Shown here one piece after another: positions 38,255-47,648 of a stretch of 64,000 bases of DNA; position 1 is the first letter of the stretch, and every line of letters begins with the position of its first letter. The notes under the pieces are model-generated. The model was not told the DNA's origin. It made no database searches and saw only the letters and a list, made by a program, of their open reading frames with translations. The stretch spans positions 2,297,245 to 2,361,244 of the forward strand of contig NZ_KE136354.1 of the NCBI RefSeq assembly GCF_000406945.1. Direction: 5' to 3'. The DNA is from Enterococcus dispar ATCC 51266 (GTDB lineage Bacteria; Bacillota; Bacilli; Lactobacillales; Enterococcaceae). Position numbers and translations under genes: made by a program.

Positions 38255-38824
38255 ATGAAAAAAAAGACGTATTCTGTATTTTTAGCATTAGGTGCTTCTG
38301 TTTTCTTATTTTCCGAACACGCTTTGGCTCATACAGTCATTTATGATCCCTTAAATCCTAAAAATGCGATTACACCGATTGCTAACGAGGAAACGCAATC
38401 CAGTACAGACAATAAGCAAACAAAAGCACAGCTAGCCTTAGATAATCCTAAAAAGCAGTCTGTCTCAGCAAAAAAAGTAGGGAATCATCTTGCGACAGAC
38501 AAAGATAAGGGGCCAAAGGCTAGCCGCAATTCCGCTTATTTATCAAATCGGCCAGTAAAAAATAAGAAAGCTAAATGGGCTGAAAATCCAGCATATATGC
38601 CACCCTACCATGCCCAGGCGAAAAATAATGTCTTAATTTTAGATGAGGAATTTTTTGCGCCAGCGACAATTGTGGCATTACCGCCAGAAGGAAATCACAA
38701 ATCAGGTAATGCTATTCATGAATGGACCGAAATTGCACAAAGCGCCTATTTATTATCTGGATTAGTATTATATGGCGAAAAAAGTGGCGAATTAGCAGTA
38801 GGGAGGGCTGAATTTGTTGGCTGA
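38255..38824 (+). CDS. Secreted protein of unknown function in the WxL locus
   Basis: I do not recognise this 189-residue protein. It has a signal peptide (cleavage near LAHT), a Lys/Asn/Ser-rich middle and a more ordered C-terminal 60 residues (NVLILDEEFFAPATIVALPP). No WxL motif, lipobox or sorting signal is seen. It begins behind AAGGGGGG, 11 bases after the sortase, and its stop overlaps the regulator gene by 11 bases, so it belongs to the same transcript. The linkage suggests a secreted partner or modulator of the surface complex. Confidence 0.7.
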   Translation: MKKKTYSVFLALGASVFLFSEHALAHTVIYDPLNPKNAITPIANEETQSSTDNKQTKAQLALDNPKKQSVSAKKVGNHLATDKDKGPKASRNSAYLSNRPVKNKKAKWAENPAYMPPYHAQAKNNVLILDEEFFAPATIVALPPEGNHKSGNAIHEWTEIAQSAYLLSGLVLYGEKSGELAVGRAEFVG

Positions 38825-40283
38825 ATTTTTAGCAAAAGAAGAGTGGCGTAAATATCAGATTGTAAAAAAATTGGAACGCAGCCCGTATTTTGCCATCCCG
38901 AAAAAAGAATTGATGGAAGATTTAGGAATATCAAATTACGTCTTGAAAAGTTTGATCGATCAACTCATTTTAGACTTAGAACACTATCAGCTGGCTGAGG
39001 AAATTCATATTTTTATTGAAGAACCTTTTTTACAGATGGAGATTACTGGTACCGCAAGTTCAGAAAGTTTATTGGAAAAGTATGTCGCAGCCTCTACCAG
39101 TTTTCAAATTTTAGCCGGATCTGCTTTAGGGCTGTTCAAATCTTTAAATGAACTTTCTGAAAAAAAGATGATCAGTTATCCCATTGCCCATAGTAATTAT
39201 AAAAATTTAAATGCCTATTTAAATCAGTTTGGCATGACTATCGATAAAAAATTTCGCTTAACAGGTCAAAGTGAAAAGAATGTGCGGTTATTTTTAACTG
39301 AACTATTTGCTCGTATTTTCAAAAATCAGCAAGTAATTTATGATTCAGCTGATAAAAGTCTGATTGAAGCCAAGTTGGCTACATTGAAAATCAGCAAGCT
39401 GACTATCCATCAAAAAATTAAGCTCATGCACTATCTTTACGTCACCAATTTACGTATCCAACAAAAATGTTATGTACAAGAACAACAGCTCACAATATTG
39501 CCTGCTGATATTTGGCTAAAGGAAATTGCAACGCCCTTTTTTTACCGTGTGCCTGAGGAATGGCGAAAATCAGAAGTAACTGCTTTTTTCTGTTATTATG
39601 GGGCACTAGCAAAAGAAGTGGGGATGACATTTCACTTAACGAAAAATTTACAGATTACACAGTGGAGTCAAAATTTGGCTGCGCAATTGCTCCAAGCATT
39701 CCCTAAATTGAGGCAAGCTCAAGAAAGTCAGGCTGACTTTTTGTCCCGCTGTAATTTCTTGCATTTTCAACTGTTGGAAACAAGCTCGGCTTATGAAAGT
39801 ATTCAGCCAGAAATTAATATTGTCTATTTTCAGCAAAATTATCCCGGCGTCCTGGCATTTTGTCGGGATTATATTACAAGTATTCAAACTGTCTTTCCCA
39901 CTTTATATCAAAAGAAGAAAAACTTGCTGTTACAATATTTATTTTTAATTTTGGATACATTTCCCAAGCACTTGTTGATTGAAGCAATTAATGTGTACGT
40001 TGACTTTTCTTATGGCGATTTGTATAACCACTTTATTGCTAAAAACTTAGATTTTTTCCAACAAGTAGGCACAAAAATTACTAATGATATTGCGGAAGCG
40101 GATATTTTATTAACGGATTCCCGTGAATTAGGCGAAATTTGTCAAAGGGATTGCGTTGTCTGGTTAGCGCCGCCCCGACCTTTAGATTGGGCGAACTTAG
40201 CGCAAAAAGTTATTCATAAAAGAGAAACAAAATACAGTGGGGATTGCCTTCCAACGAGTCCCGCTGAAGACATTTCTAAATAA
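38814..40283 (+). CDS. Mga-like transcriptional regulator
   Basis: This 489-residue protein begins with a winged-helix segment (IPKKELMEDLGISNYVLKSL, about residues 27-50) and an overall layout like the Mga/RofA/AtxA family of virulence regulators, including a long central region and a C-terminal part resembling a PTS IIB fold. Such regulators activate surface-protein genes, often in response to sugar-PTS phosphorylation. Being the last gene of the WxL locus, it probably controls that locus. The start is TTG (or the adjacent TTG) behind GGGAGGG. A terminator closes the operon. Confidence 0.75.
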   Translation: MLAEFLAKEEWRKYQIVKKLERSPYFAIPKKELMEDLGISNYVLKSLIDQLILDLEHYQLAEEIHIFIEEPFLQMEITGTASSESLLEKYVAASTSFQILAGSALGLFKSLNELSEKKMISYPIAHSNYKNLNAYLNQFGMTIDKKFRLTGQSEKNVRLFLTELFARIFKNQQVIYDSADKSLIEAKLATLKISKLTIHQKIKLMHYLYVTNLRIQQKCYVQEQQLTILPADIWLKEIATPFFYRVPEEWRKSEVTAFFCYYGALAKEVGMTFHLTKNLQITQWSQNLAAQLLQAFPKLRQAQESQADFLSRCNFLHFQLLETSSAYESIQPEINIVYFQQNYPGVLAFCRDYITSIQTVFPTLYQKKKNLLLQYLFLILDTFPKHLLIEAINVYVDFSYGDLYNHFIAKNLDFFQQVGTKITNDIAEADILLTDSRELGEICQRDCVVWLAPPRPLDWANLAQKVIHKRETKYSGDCLPTSPAEDISK

Positions 40284-40327
40284 TAGTAGCAAATTTCGAT
40301 GGGGAAAATTTGCTACTATTATTTATT
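40282..40327 (+). terminator. Terminator of the WxL locus
   Basis: AATAGTAGCAAATTT pairs with AAATTTGCTACTATT, a 15-base-pair stem followed by ATTTATTTT. Confidence 0.88.
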
Positions 40328-40423
40328 TTATACATTCACAATCGACTGTATTTTGTTAAAGAGTATGACGTGGTATAGTGGATTTAATAATAATTAAGGG
40401 ATAAAAATGAAGAAGGTGAGTAG

Positions 40424-40951
40424 ATGGGAGTAAAAACACATTTAGCAACAACTAAGGAAAAAGAGGCAGTGGTGGCATTTTTTGACAAAGTGATGGCTCA
40501 AATCGATTATCCAGTAGTCAGTTGGGTACCGGCGATTTATCCGTTAGTAACCGACTTAACGAAAGCTTTAGCAAACGAGGAACTTTATCTGGCAACTATA
40601 GCGGACGAGATTGTTGGAAGCGTTATTTTTAATCACACTCATGAAGCGGAATATAGTGAAATCGCTTGGGAAAATCGCACACTTTCAGATACTGCGTTTT
40701 TAGTGATTCACACGCTGCTAGCCGATTGTGATTACAAAGGACAAGGGGTTGGCAAAAGCTTACTTGCTTGTGCCAAAGAAGTTGCTTTAGCCAAACAATG
40801 TCAGGCGATTCGCTTAGATGTTTTTGCGGATAATCTTCCGGCTAAAAGCCTATACGAAAAATGTGGTTATCAGTGGCGGGAAAGAAAAGAATTACGTTCG
40901 TTTGATGATCGTGGTACAGATACATGTGATTTGTACGAACTGACTCTATAA
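40424..40951 (+). CDS. GNAT family N-acetyltransferase
   Basis: This 175-residue single-domain acetyl-CoA-dependent N-acetyltransferase shows the acetyl-CoA loop as DYKGQGVGKSLL and the late ADNLPAKSLYEKCGYQWRER strand-helix typical of the fold. The acceptor amine cannot be read from sequence. It has its own ribosome site (AAGGTGAG) and a terminator after it, so it is a single-gene unit. Confidence 0.85.
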   Translation: MGVKTHLATTKEKEAVVAFFDKVMAQIDYPVVSWVPAIYPLVTDLTKALANEELYLATIADEIVGSVIFNHTHEAEYSEIAWENRTLSDTAFLVIHTLLADCDYKGQGVGKSLLACAKEVALAKQCQAIRLDVFADNLPAKSLYEKCGYQWRERKELRSFDDRGTDTCDLYELTL

Positions 40952-40969
40952 GGGACAGGTTAAATTTGC

Positions 40970-41001
40970 AGCAGACGTCTTTTGACAGGCGTCTTTTTTC
41001 T
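40970..41001 (+). terminator. Terminator after the GNAT gene
   Basis: AGACGTC pairs imperfectly with GGCGTCT, followed by TTTTTTC. Confidence 0.75.
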
Positions 41002-41049
41002 TGTTAAAATACAAACATACGTTCGGTTTATAGAAGGGAGGAATTTACA

Positions 41050-42369
41050 ATGGATTTGACGAAGAAAATTGGAACTTTGGCTGATGCCGCCAAGTATGAT
41101 GTTTCGTGTTCCAGTAGTGGAGTCAGTGATACGAACCGTAGTGGCACGATTGGGAGCACGGCAGCTGCGGGTATTTGCCATTCTTTTACTGCTGACGGCC
41201 GTTGTGTTTCATTATTAAAAGTCTTATTTAGTAATGCCTGTATTTTTGACTGTCATTATTGTGTCAACCGGCGTTCCAATTTACGACCTCGGGCGACATT
41301 TAAACCGGCAGAACTGGCAAATTTAGTGATGGATTTTTATTTGCGCAATTATATTGAAGGCTTGTTTTTAAGTTCAGCGATTGTGAAATCACCCGATTAT
41401 ACTTGTGAGCTGATGATTAAAACATTGGAAATTTTACGTTTTGAAAAAGGGTTCCGCGGTTATATTCACGTCAAAGCCATTCCGGGAGCCGATAGTTTGT
41501 TAATTGAACGTTTGGGTTATTTGGCTGATCGGATGAGTGTCAATGTGGAATTACCTTCAAAAGACAGCTTGCAGCTTTTGGCACCGGATAAAGATCCTTA
41601 TGAACTTTATAAACCGATGAAACAAATTGCGCTAAAAAAAGAACAAGACAGCTTATTGCCCGCTGTCAGACAAAAGGCGACACCTTTTGTACCTGCCGGC
41701 CAGTCTACGCAGATGATTATTGGTGCCAGTCCTGAAACCGATCGGGCAATTGTCAAAATTTCCGGAAATTTATATCAAAAATATCAATTAAAACGTGTCT
41801 ATTACTCGGCATATATTCCCATGAATCAAGATTCCTTGTTGCCGGCAGTAACAGAAAAGCCGCCGCTATTGCGGGAACATCGTTTGTATCAGGCCGACTG
41901 GTTGATGCGTTTTTATAACTTTACCCCCGATGAAATTTTAAAAAAGGAACAGCCTAATTTTAATTTGTATTTAGATCCCAAAGCCAATTGGGCGATTCAA
42001 AATTTGGAGCGTTTTCCAGTCGATGTACAAAGTGCCAATTTAGATACTTTGTTGCGGGTGCCAGGAATTGGGCCCAAAAGTGCGCGCAATATTTTACGGG
42101 CGCGCAAATATTATCATTTGCATTTAAGCGATTTGAAAAAACTAGGGGTCGTGGTTAAACGCGCGCAATATTTTGTTACCTGTAATGGTGAAAAAGTAGC
42201 GGGACTTGTGCAAGATCCCCAGTGGATTATTGAAGCCTTAATTTCAAAGCGCCAGTTTAATCAACTAAAGGCCCTTAATACCCAAAGTTTTGGTGAGCAG
42301 ATGAGCTTATTTGATGTCGAACGTTTTGAACGCCAAAAAGGCGAGCAAAAACAGTTTGCCCTGCAATAA
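41050..42369 (+). CDS. Putative DNA modification/repair radical SAM protein (TIGR03916 type)
   Basis: This 439-residue protein has a radical-SAM cluster site CIFDCHYC (Cys64, Cys68, Cys71), followed by NRRSNLRPRATFKP. A helix-hairpin-helix unit near residues 330-350 (RVPGIGPKSARNILRARK) suggests binding to DNA. The family is annotated as a putative DNA modification or repair protein and always occurs beside a TIGR03915 partner, as here. The reaction is not established. The ATG has GAAGGGAGG before it. The partner starts 32 bases downstream. Confidence 0.85.
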   Translation: MDLTKKIGTLADAAKYDVSCSSSGVSDTNRSGTIGSTAAAGICHSFTADGRCVSLLKVLFSNACIFDCHYCVNRRSNLRPRATFKPAELANLVMDFYLRNYIEGLFLSSAIVKSPDYTCELMIKTLEILRFEKGFRGYIHVKAIPGADSLLIERLGYLADRMSVNVELPSKDSLQLLAPDKDPYELYKPMKQIALKKEQDSLLPAVRQKATPFVPAGQSTQMIIGASPETDRAIVKISGNLYQKYQLKRVYYSAYIPMNQDSLLPAVTEKPPLLREHRLYQADWLMRFYNFTPDEILKKEQPNFNLYLDPKANWAIQNLERFPVDVQSANLDTLLRVPGIGPKSARNILRARKYYHLHLSDLKKLGVVVKRAQYFVTCNGEKVAGLVQDPQWIIEALISKRQFNQLKALNTQSFGEQMSLFDVERFERQKGEQKQFALQ

Positions 42370-42401
42370 TCAGTTTAAGCAGCAGAAAGAAGGAATTGAA
42401 G

Positions 42402-43154
42402 ATGGTGTGGATGAAAGAAACCATCGATATTTTAGAATATGACGGTACATTGGCAGGCTTTTATACGGTGATTGATTTATCATTTCGCCGGCATCAGTTT
42501 CCGGCGGTGGTGTTAAACCCCGTGACAACAGAAAATAATTTATTTCCTCCTGAATGGATTAAAACCGATGAAAAAAAAGCGGCAAAAATTGGGCGCCGTT
42601 TGCGGGAAGTTTTGACGCCCAATAATTATGTTTTTTTACACGATGGTTTTAATACCAGTCTAGAAAACAAGGAAACGTATTTGTTGCACGCTTTGCATAT
42701 TGCCCTTGATACCAAAGATCATCTGCAAAATTTTATCGGAAAACCTGAAATTTTAGCTTTAGATACCGCCATTCGGGCATTATATGGAGAAGCGCATCAA
42801 TATAAAGGCTTTGTCCGTTTTGAATATGTAGAAGATGTGCTGTTTGCCACAATTACCCCCAAACACTATTGTCTACCTTATATCTGTCCCCATTTTGCCA
42901 AACGCTATCCAAAGGAAAAAGTGATGATTTATGATGAAACGCATCAATTACTTGCTTGCATGGAAAATGGTGGCTACCGTTTATTGGAAAATATTACGCT
43001 GCCTGAAGATCAGTTTTTACAAGGTAATGATATTGTTGGGGCACAGTGGAGGGCTTTTTTAGAAGGCGTAACCATTAAAGAACGCATTAATCCAGAAGCC
43101 CAACGCAATCATTTACCATTACGCTTTCGCTCCCAAATGACCGAGTTTCAGTAA
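42402..43154 (+). CDS. TIGR03915-family putative DNA repair protein
   Basis: This 250-residue protein, co-transcribed with the radical-SAM gene, belongs to the family annotated as putative DNA repair (related to uracil-DNA-glycosylase-associated proteins). Recognisable pieces are the N-terminal ETIDILEYDGTLAGFYTVID and a C-terminal AFLEGVTIKERINPEAQRNH then LPLRFR stretch near the end. The reading frame is open from a TTG at 42396, but the ATG at 42402 lies 8 bases after AGAAAGAAGGA. The two genes probably act on a damaged base as a pair; the chemistry is inference. Confidence 0.8.
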   Translation: MVWMKETIDILEYDGTLAGFYTVIDLSFRRHQFPAVVLNPVTTENNLFPPEWIKTDEKKAAKIGRRLREVLTPNNYVFLHDGFNTSLENKETYLLHALHIALDTKDHLQNFIGKPEILALDTAIRALYGEAHQYKGFVRFEYVEDVLFATITPKHYCLPYICPHFAKRYPKEKVMIYDETHQLLACMENGGYRLLENITLPEDQFLQGNDIVGAQWRAFLEGVTIKERINPEAQRNHLPLRFRSQMTEFQ

Positions 43155-43444
43155 ATAGCGAACTCGGAAAGCAAAATCTCCCCGGTGACAGCTAAGGATC
43201 AAGCCTGAACGGACAATTTAGTCATTTGCAGCAAAAAACTACCTATAATAATAGAAGCTTTTTGCTCTTGCTAAAAGCGGCGGCCGGTAGCGTTTAGATG
43301 CTAAAAATTTTTCTTCTATTATATATAGGTAGTCTGGAAACGGGATAAATTTTTGCTGTAGCAAGTGACAAACTGGTGTAACAAACCATAGTGATACTTA
43401 ATTTGCTGAATTTTAACAGGCATCTTTTAAGCGGAAATTCCTTA
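43155..43444. other. Intergenic region with a long hairpin (small RNA or MITE candidate)
   Basis: ACTACCTATAATAATAGAAG (43238-43257) is almost perfectly complementary to the segment at 43313-43333, leaving a 55-base central part that is GC-richer (GCGGCGGCCGG). There is no gene. It could be a MITE-like element or a structured RNA at the meeting point of two converging units. Confidence 0.55.
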
Positions 43445-44836
43445 CTATTGGGTCTCTTTTTCTTTTTGCAGTTGCACTTGGGCGGCTTTTACTTGCTTTT
43501 CTACTTGTGAAAAACCAGTGCCACCATAGGAATGACGATTTTTAACAGCATTGTAAGAAGACAGTTTTTCGTAGATGTCAGGGCCAATCACGTCTTGAAT
43601 TTGTTGGTACTCAGAAAGAGAGACATCTTGTAAATAAATCCCTCGTTTCAAACAAGACAATACCAGTTTTCCGACGATTTCATGGGCTTCTCTAAAGGGA
43701 ACACCGTGGCTGGCTAGGTAATCCGCGAGTTCTGTCGCGTTAGAAAAATCAGATTCGGTGGCTTTAGCCATCTGTTCTTTATTGACTTTCATGGTGTCAA
43801 TCATGCCGGCCATAATATCCAAACTCGTCAAAATCGTTTCAGCAGTATCAAACATGCCTTCTTTATCTTCTTGAAAATCTTTGTTGTAGGCTAATGGCAA
43901 ACCTTTCATCACTGTTAATAGACCAAATAAGTTGCCATAGACCCGTCCTGTTTTACCGCGAATCAGTTCAGCCATATCAGGATTTTTCTTTTGAGGCATA
44001 ATCGAGCTGCCGGTGGAAAAACTGTCCGTTAATTCGACAAACTGAAATTCATGGGAACACCATAAAATCAGCTCCTCACAAAAACGGGACAAATGCATCA
44101 TTAAAATGGCGCTATTGCTTAAAAATTCCAAAATAAAATCACGGTCACTAACGGCATCCAAACTATTGTTATAAACTTGGCTAAAACCTAATTTTTCCGC
44201 TGTAAAAAAACGGTCGATGGGAAAAGTAGTGCCTGCCAACGCTGCACTACCTAAAGGCATTACGTCAATGCGTTGCAAATTTTCTATAAAACGCGTCTGA
44301 TCTCTGGTAAGCATTTCGTAATACGCCAGTAAATGATGGGCAAAAGAAAGTGGCTGGGCATGTTGCATATGGGTATAGCCGGGCATAATAGTGTGCACAT
44401 TTTCGCTGGCTTTTTCCACTAAGACATCCCGAAAATGCTGTATTTTTGGAATGAGTTGAGATACGGTATCTTTTAAATACAAATGCATATCCGTTGCCAC
44501 TTGGTCGTTACGACTGCGGGCGGTATGGAGCTTTCCGGCGACTGGCCCAACTTCTGCTGCCAAATAGGTTTCCAAATTCATATGAATATCTTCATTTTCA
44601 ATCGTAAATTCTAAATTCCCCTGCGCTAGTTTTTCTTGTAAACTGTTTAAACCCGCGCTGATTTTGTCAGCTTCAGCTGCTGTAATAATACCAGTGTGGG
44701 CTAACATGCTCACATGGGCCAAACTCCCTTTAATGTCTTGTGCCGCCATTTTTTGATCAAAGGAAATGGATGCGCCAAAAGCGTCAATCCAACTTTCATT
44801 TTGACCATCAAAACGACCACCCCATAATTTTGCCAT
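43445..44836 (-). CDS. argH: Argininosuccinate lyase
   Basis: This 463-residue enzyme splits argininosuccinate to arginine and fumarate, the last step of arginine synthesis. Family marks are [16 protein letters not shown] at the N terminus, the catalytic region [24 protein letters not shown], and the signature [15 protein letters not shown]. The longer open frame starts upstream, but the ATG at 44836 gives the family N terminus behind GAGGTGG. It follows argG by 189 bases that contain a MITE-like repeat, so the two may be one operon. Confidence 0.95.
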   Translation of the reverse strand: MAKLWGGRFDGQNESWIDAFGASISFDQKMAAQDIKGSLAHVSMLAHTGIITAAEADKISAGLNSLQEKLAQGNLEFTIENEDIHMNLETYLAAEVGPVAGKLHTARSRNDQVATDMHLYLKDTVSQLIPKIQHFRDVLVEKASENVHTIMPGYTHMQHAQPLSFAHHLLAYYEMLTRDQTRFIENLQRIDVMPLGSAALAGTTFPIDRFFTAEKLGFSQVYNNSLDAVSDRDFILEFLSNSAILMMHLSRFCEELILWCSHEFQFVELTDSFSTGSSIMPQKKNPDMAELIRGKTGRVYGNLFGLLTVMKGLPLAYNKDFQEDKEGMFDTAETILTSLDIMAGMIDTMKVNKEQMAKATESDFSNATELADYLASHGVPFREAHEIVGKLVLSCLKRGIYLQDVSLSEYQQIQDVIGPDIYEKLSSYNAVKNRHSYGGTGFSQVEKQVKAAQVQLQKEKETQ

Positions 44837-44864
44837 TTTTCCACCTCGTTTGTTGTAAAAAAAG

Positions 44865-44980
44865 CTGTGACATAAGTTGTGATCAAACTTTAAAGTTCTC
44901 ATTTTTTGTAAAAAAGAACGTTCACTAATTTAAAATTCTTAACTTAGCAATTCAAAGTGTGTGTTCAACTTATGCCACAG
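44865..44980. repeat. MITE-like element with 15-base inverted ends between argG and argH
   Basis: CTGTGACATAAGTTG at 44865-44879 and CAACTTATGCCACAG at 44966-44980 are inverted copies (14 of 15 match), and weaker complementarity continues inward. The element is about 116 bases, AT-rich, without a gene. Flanking target duplication was not clear. Confidence 0.6.
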
Positions 44981-45025
44981 TCCTATTTTGTTTGATGATA
45001 GATAAAATAAAGTTCCTGTTTTTCT

Positions 45026-46240
45026 TTATTTTACCCAATTTTCTACTTGAAGTTGTGTTTGCACTTCAGCGTGAACTTTACTTGGTAGGCCCCATAGTTT
45101 AATGAAGCCAACTGCTGCATCTTGATCAAAGGTATCAGCAGAAGTGTAAGTAGCCAAGTTTTCAGAATACAAACTATTTTCTGATTTACGCCCTTCGACA
45201 ATTACGTTTCCTTTAAATAATTTCACGCGAACGATGCCATTAACATATTTTTGCGTTTCTTTTAAAAAGGCAATTAAGGCATCCGTTAAAGGATTGAACC
45301 AAAGTGCGTTATAGATGATGTTGCTTAATTGTTGTTCAATCAGCGGTTTAAAATGCGCGACTTCTCGCACAAAAGTCAAATCTTCCAACTCTTTGTGTGC
45401 AGTCATCAATGTCACTGCACCAGGACACTCATAGACTTCACGGGATTTAATCCCGACTAAACGATTTTCCACATGATCGATGCGGCCGATGCCGTGTTTG
45501 CCGGCTAATAAATTTAATTCCATAATAATATCGGCAAAATTATACGTTTCACCATTTAACGCCACCGGAACACCTTTTGAAAAAGTGATTTCCACAATAT
45601 CTGGCGTATCAGGTGTTTCTTCTAGTTCTGCCGTAATTTCGTAAGCTCCTTTAGGCGGTGTCGCCCACGGATCTTCCAAAATGCCGCATTCACAGGCGCG
45701 CCCCCAAATATTTTGATCAATGGAATAGGGATTATCCAAATTGGCGGGGATTGGGACACCTTTTTCAGCCGCATAGGCAATTTCTTCTTCACGGGACCAT
45801 TTCCACTCACGGACAGGTGCAATCACTTTTAATTCTGGCGCTAAAGAATTGATAGCAACCTCAAAACGCACTTGGTCATTTCCTTTACCAGTACAACCAT
45901 GTGCAACCGTTGTAGCGCCAGTTGATCGGGCTAGTTCAACTAATTTTTTCGCAATTAACGGTCGGGATAGAGCTGATACTAAAGGATAAGACTGTTCGTA
46001 AAAAGTGTGGCCTTGTAAAGCGATTAAGGCATACTCATTGGCAAACTCGTCTTTGGCATCAATGGCATAAGAAGCAACAGCGCCTACTTGCAATGCTTTT
46101 TCCTTAATAAACGCCGTATCTTTACCTTCTCCAATATCTAAACAACACGCGATGACATCGTAACCTTCATCGGTCAACCACTTAATGGATACGGAGGTAT
46201 CTAGTCCTCCTGAATATGCTAAGACAACCTTCTCTTTCAT
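45026..46240 (-). CDS. argG: Argininosuccinate synthase
   Basis: This 404-residue enzyme joins citrulline and aspartate using ATP. The N-terminal [15 protein letters not shown] loop binds ATP, and [14 protein letters not shown] is the citrulline/aspartate signature. The enzyme is full length. The ATG lies behind AGAAAGGGCG. Upstream are a TTGCTT/TACGAT promoter (17-base spacer) and an ArgR-like palindrome. Presence of argGH shows that citrulline can be converted to arginine, which several Enterococcus species lack. Other arginine genes are not in the window. Confidence 0.96.
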   Translation of the reverse strand: MKEKVVLAYSGGLDTSVSIKWLTDEGYDVIACCLDIGEGKDTAFIKEKALQVGAVASYAIDAKDEFANEYALIALQGHTFYEQSYPLVSALSRPLIAKKLVELARSTGATTVAHGCTGKGNDQVRFEVAINSLAPELKVIAPVREWKWSREEEIAYAAEKGVPIPANLDNPYSIDQNIWGRACECGILEDPWATPPKGAYEITAELEETPDTPDIVEITFSKGVPVALNGETYNFADIIMELNLLAGKHGIGRIDHVENRLVGIKSREVYECPGAVTLMTAHKELEDLTFVREVAHFKPLIEQQLSNIIYNALWFNPLTDALIAFLKETQKYVNGIVRVKLFKGNVIVEGRKSENSLYSENLATYTSADTFDQDAAVGFIKLWGLPSKVHAEVQTQLQVENWVK

Positions 46241-46295
46241 TGTAATACGCCCTTTCTGTTGTGCTTTTTAATGTGAGTAAAAATGTGTTGACGCT

Positions 46296-46346
46296 ATCGT
46301 ATCAAATTGAAAATTAAAAAGCAAGGCAAAGTATAAATATTTATAC
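46296..46346 (-). promoter_or_regulatory. argG promoter and ArgR-like box
   Basis: On the minus strand TTGCTT (46319-46324) and TACGAT (46296-46301) have a 17-base spacer with TG before the -10. The perfect palindrome GTATAAATATTTATAC (46331-46346) just upstream of the -35 resembles an ArgR operator; TTATACAAAAAT near 46371 and TGTATAAAT near 46405 may be further half sites. Confidence 0.6.
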
Positions 46347-46591
46347 AAAAATATTTCAAAAAAACGTAAATTATACAAAAATAAGGGTTTTATAAAATTA
46401 TTTTTGTATAAATCTGTGGATTAGAATAGTGAAAAGTAGAAATGGATTTTCTGAAAATAAGAGAAGTGGAGTGTGTTAAAGATTATTTTTGAAATAGATA
46501 AAAATGACAGAAGTGGATTTTTACTAATAGTAGAAAAAATGGAGACTCAAAAAGAAAGTTTAAAAATAGTTGGAAAAGCCGCGACTTTTGA
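46347..46591. other. Intergenic region between argG and rplM promoters
   Basis: No gene is seen. It is AT-rich and holds possible additional ArgR half sites close to argG. Confidence 0.4.
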
Positions 46592-46620
46592 TTGACTTTG
46601 CGCCATTTTACCGTTATTAT
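46592..46620 (+). promoter_or_regulatory. rplM-rpsI promoter
   Basis: TTGACT and TATTAT are separated by 17 bases. Confidence 0.75.
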
Positions 46621-46624
46621 GTTA

Positions 46625-46697
46625 AATGGTATTGTTTACCCCACAAAGAGCCCCGGAAACTCAAGTGATTGTAAACATTCGAAATTGAAATTGGAGG
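46625..46697 (+). ncRNA. L13 ribosomal-protein leader (candidate)
   Basis: Between the promoter and the rplM ribosome site lies GTTTAC...GTAAAC closing a segment with CCCACAAAGAGCCCCGG. This placement and composition fit the L13 autoregulatory leader of Firmicutes, where free L13 represses its own operon. The fold was not computed. Confidence 0.5.
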
Positions 46698-46705
46698 AAA
46701 AAATC

Positions 46706-47149
46706 TTGCGTACAACATATATGGCCAAACCAGGCGAAGTAGAACGTAAATGGTATGTAGTAGACGCTACTGATGTTCCAATGGGACGCCTTTCAGCAGT
46801 CGTAGCTTCAATCTTACGCGGTAAAAACAAACCAACTTTCACCCCCCATGTGGATACAGGTGATTTTGTAATCGTCATTAACGCTGACAAAGTGAAATTA
46901 ACAGGTAAAAAAGCAACTGATAAAATTTACTACCGTCACTCAAATCATCCTGGCGGCTTGAAACAAGTTTCAGCTGGTGAATTGCGTGCTAAAAATTCTC
47001 GTCGTTTGATCGAAACTTCTGTAAAAGGCATGTTACCTAAAAACACTTTAGGTCGTGCTCAAGGCATGAAATTGCATGTTTACGGTGGTGCTGAACATCC
47101 ACACGCAGCGCAACAACCAGAAGTATTAGACATTACAAACTTAATTTAA
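46706..47149 (+). CDS. rplM: 50S ribosomal protein L13
   Basis: This 147-residue ribosomal protein has the expected length. The TTG at 46706 behind GGAGG gives [20 protein letters not shown], the family N terminus; the frame is open further up without support. The C terminus contains the usual [13 protein letters not shown]. It is followed after 15 bases by rpsI, the standard pair. Confidence 0.97.
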   Translation: MRTTYMAKPGEVERKWYVVDATDVPMGRLSAVVASILRGKNKPTFTPHVDTGDFVIVINADKVKLTGKKATDKIYYRHSNHPGGLKQVSAGELRAKNSRRLIETSVKGMLPKNTLGRAQGMKLHVYGGAEHPHAAQQPEVLDITNLI

Positions 47150-47164
47150 TAGGAGGGAATTTCA

Positions 47165-47557
47165 TTGGCACAAGCTCAATATAGCGGCACAGGCCGTCGT
47201 AAAAATGCAGTAGCTCGCGTACGTTTGGTACCAGGTACTGGTAAAATTACTATCAACAAAAAAGACATTGAAGAATATATCCCACATGCTGATTTACGTT
47301 TAGTTATCAACCAACCATTTGGTGTAACTGAAACAAATGGCGCTTACGATGTAATGGTAAACGTAAACGGTGGGGGCTACGCTGGACAAGCTGGCGCAAT
47401 CCGCCACGGCATTTCACGTGCATTATTAGAAGTTGATCCTGACTTCCGTCTTGCATTAAAACGTGCTGGTTTATTAACACGTGACGCTCGTATGGTTGAA
47501 CGTAAAAAACCAGGTCTTAAGAAAGCCCGTAAAGCTTCTCAATTCTCTAAACGTTAA
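47165..47557 (+). CDS. rpsI: 30S ribosomal protein S9
   Basis: This 130-residue protein starts at TTG behind AGGAGGG ([20 protein letters not shown]) and ends [12 protein letters not shown], whose C-terminal Lys-Arg reach the P-site tRNA. The gene is intact. Its last 50 bases are the attachment site used by the adjacent genomic island, and a copy with synonymous changes lies 13.3 kb downstream, so integration leaves the protein unchanged. Confidence 0.97.
   Translation: MAQAQYSGTGRRKNAVARVRLVPGTGKITINKKDIEEYIPHADLRLVINQPFGVTETNGAYDVMVNVNGGGYAGQAGAIRHGISRALLEVDPDFRLALKRAGLLTRDARMVERKKPGLKKARKASQFSKR
47508..47557 (+). repeat. attL: rpsI 3' end used as island attachment site
   Basis: This 50-base segment matches 60828-60877 at 45 of 50 positions; all five differences are third codon positions. 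Right after it, AATCGTTG-TTATAC-CAACGATT forms a perfect small hairpin. Confidence 0.85.
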
Positions 47558-47579
47558 TCGTTGTTATACCAACGATTTC

Positions 47580-47615
47580 AAGCACTTTCCATTCAGTTGG
47601 AAGGTGCTTTTTTTA
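47580..47615 (+). terminator. Terminator after rpsI, carried by the island end
   Basis: AAGCACTTTCC pairs with GGAAGGTGCTT, then seven T. It lies inside the island by the att assignment, so the element supplies rpsI with a new terminator. Confidence 0.88.
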
Positions 47616-47617
47616 TT

Positions 47618-47639
47618 TTGGTTACGAGTTTGGTTACGA
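47618..47639. repeat. Left arm-type repeats for the integrase
   Basis: TTGGTTACGA occurs twice (47618-47627 and 47630-47639), 12 bases apart. The same 10-mer recurs near the right end of the island at 60673-60723. Confidence 0.65.
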
Positions 47640-47648
47640 CTATTTTTT

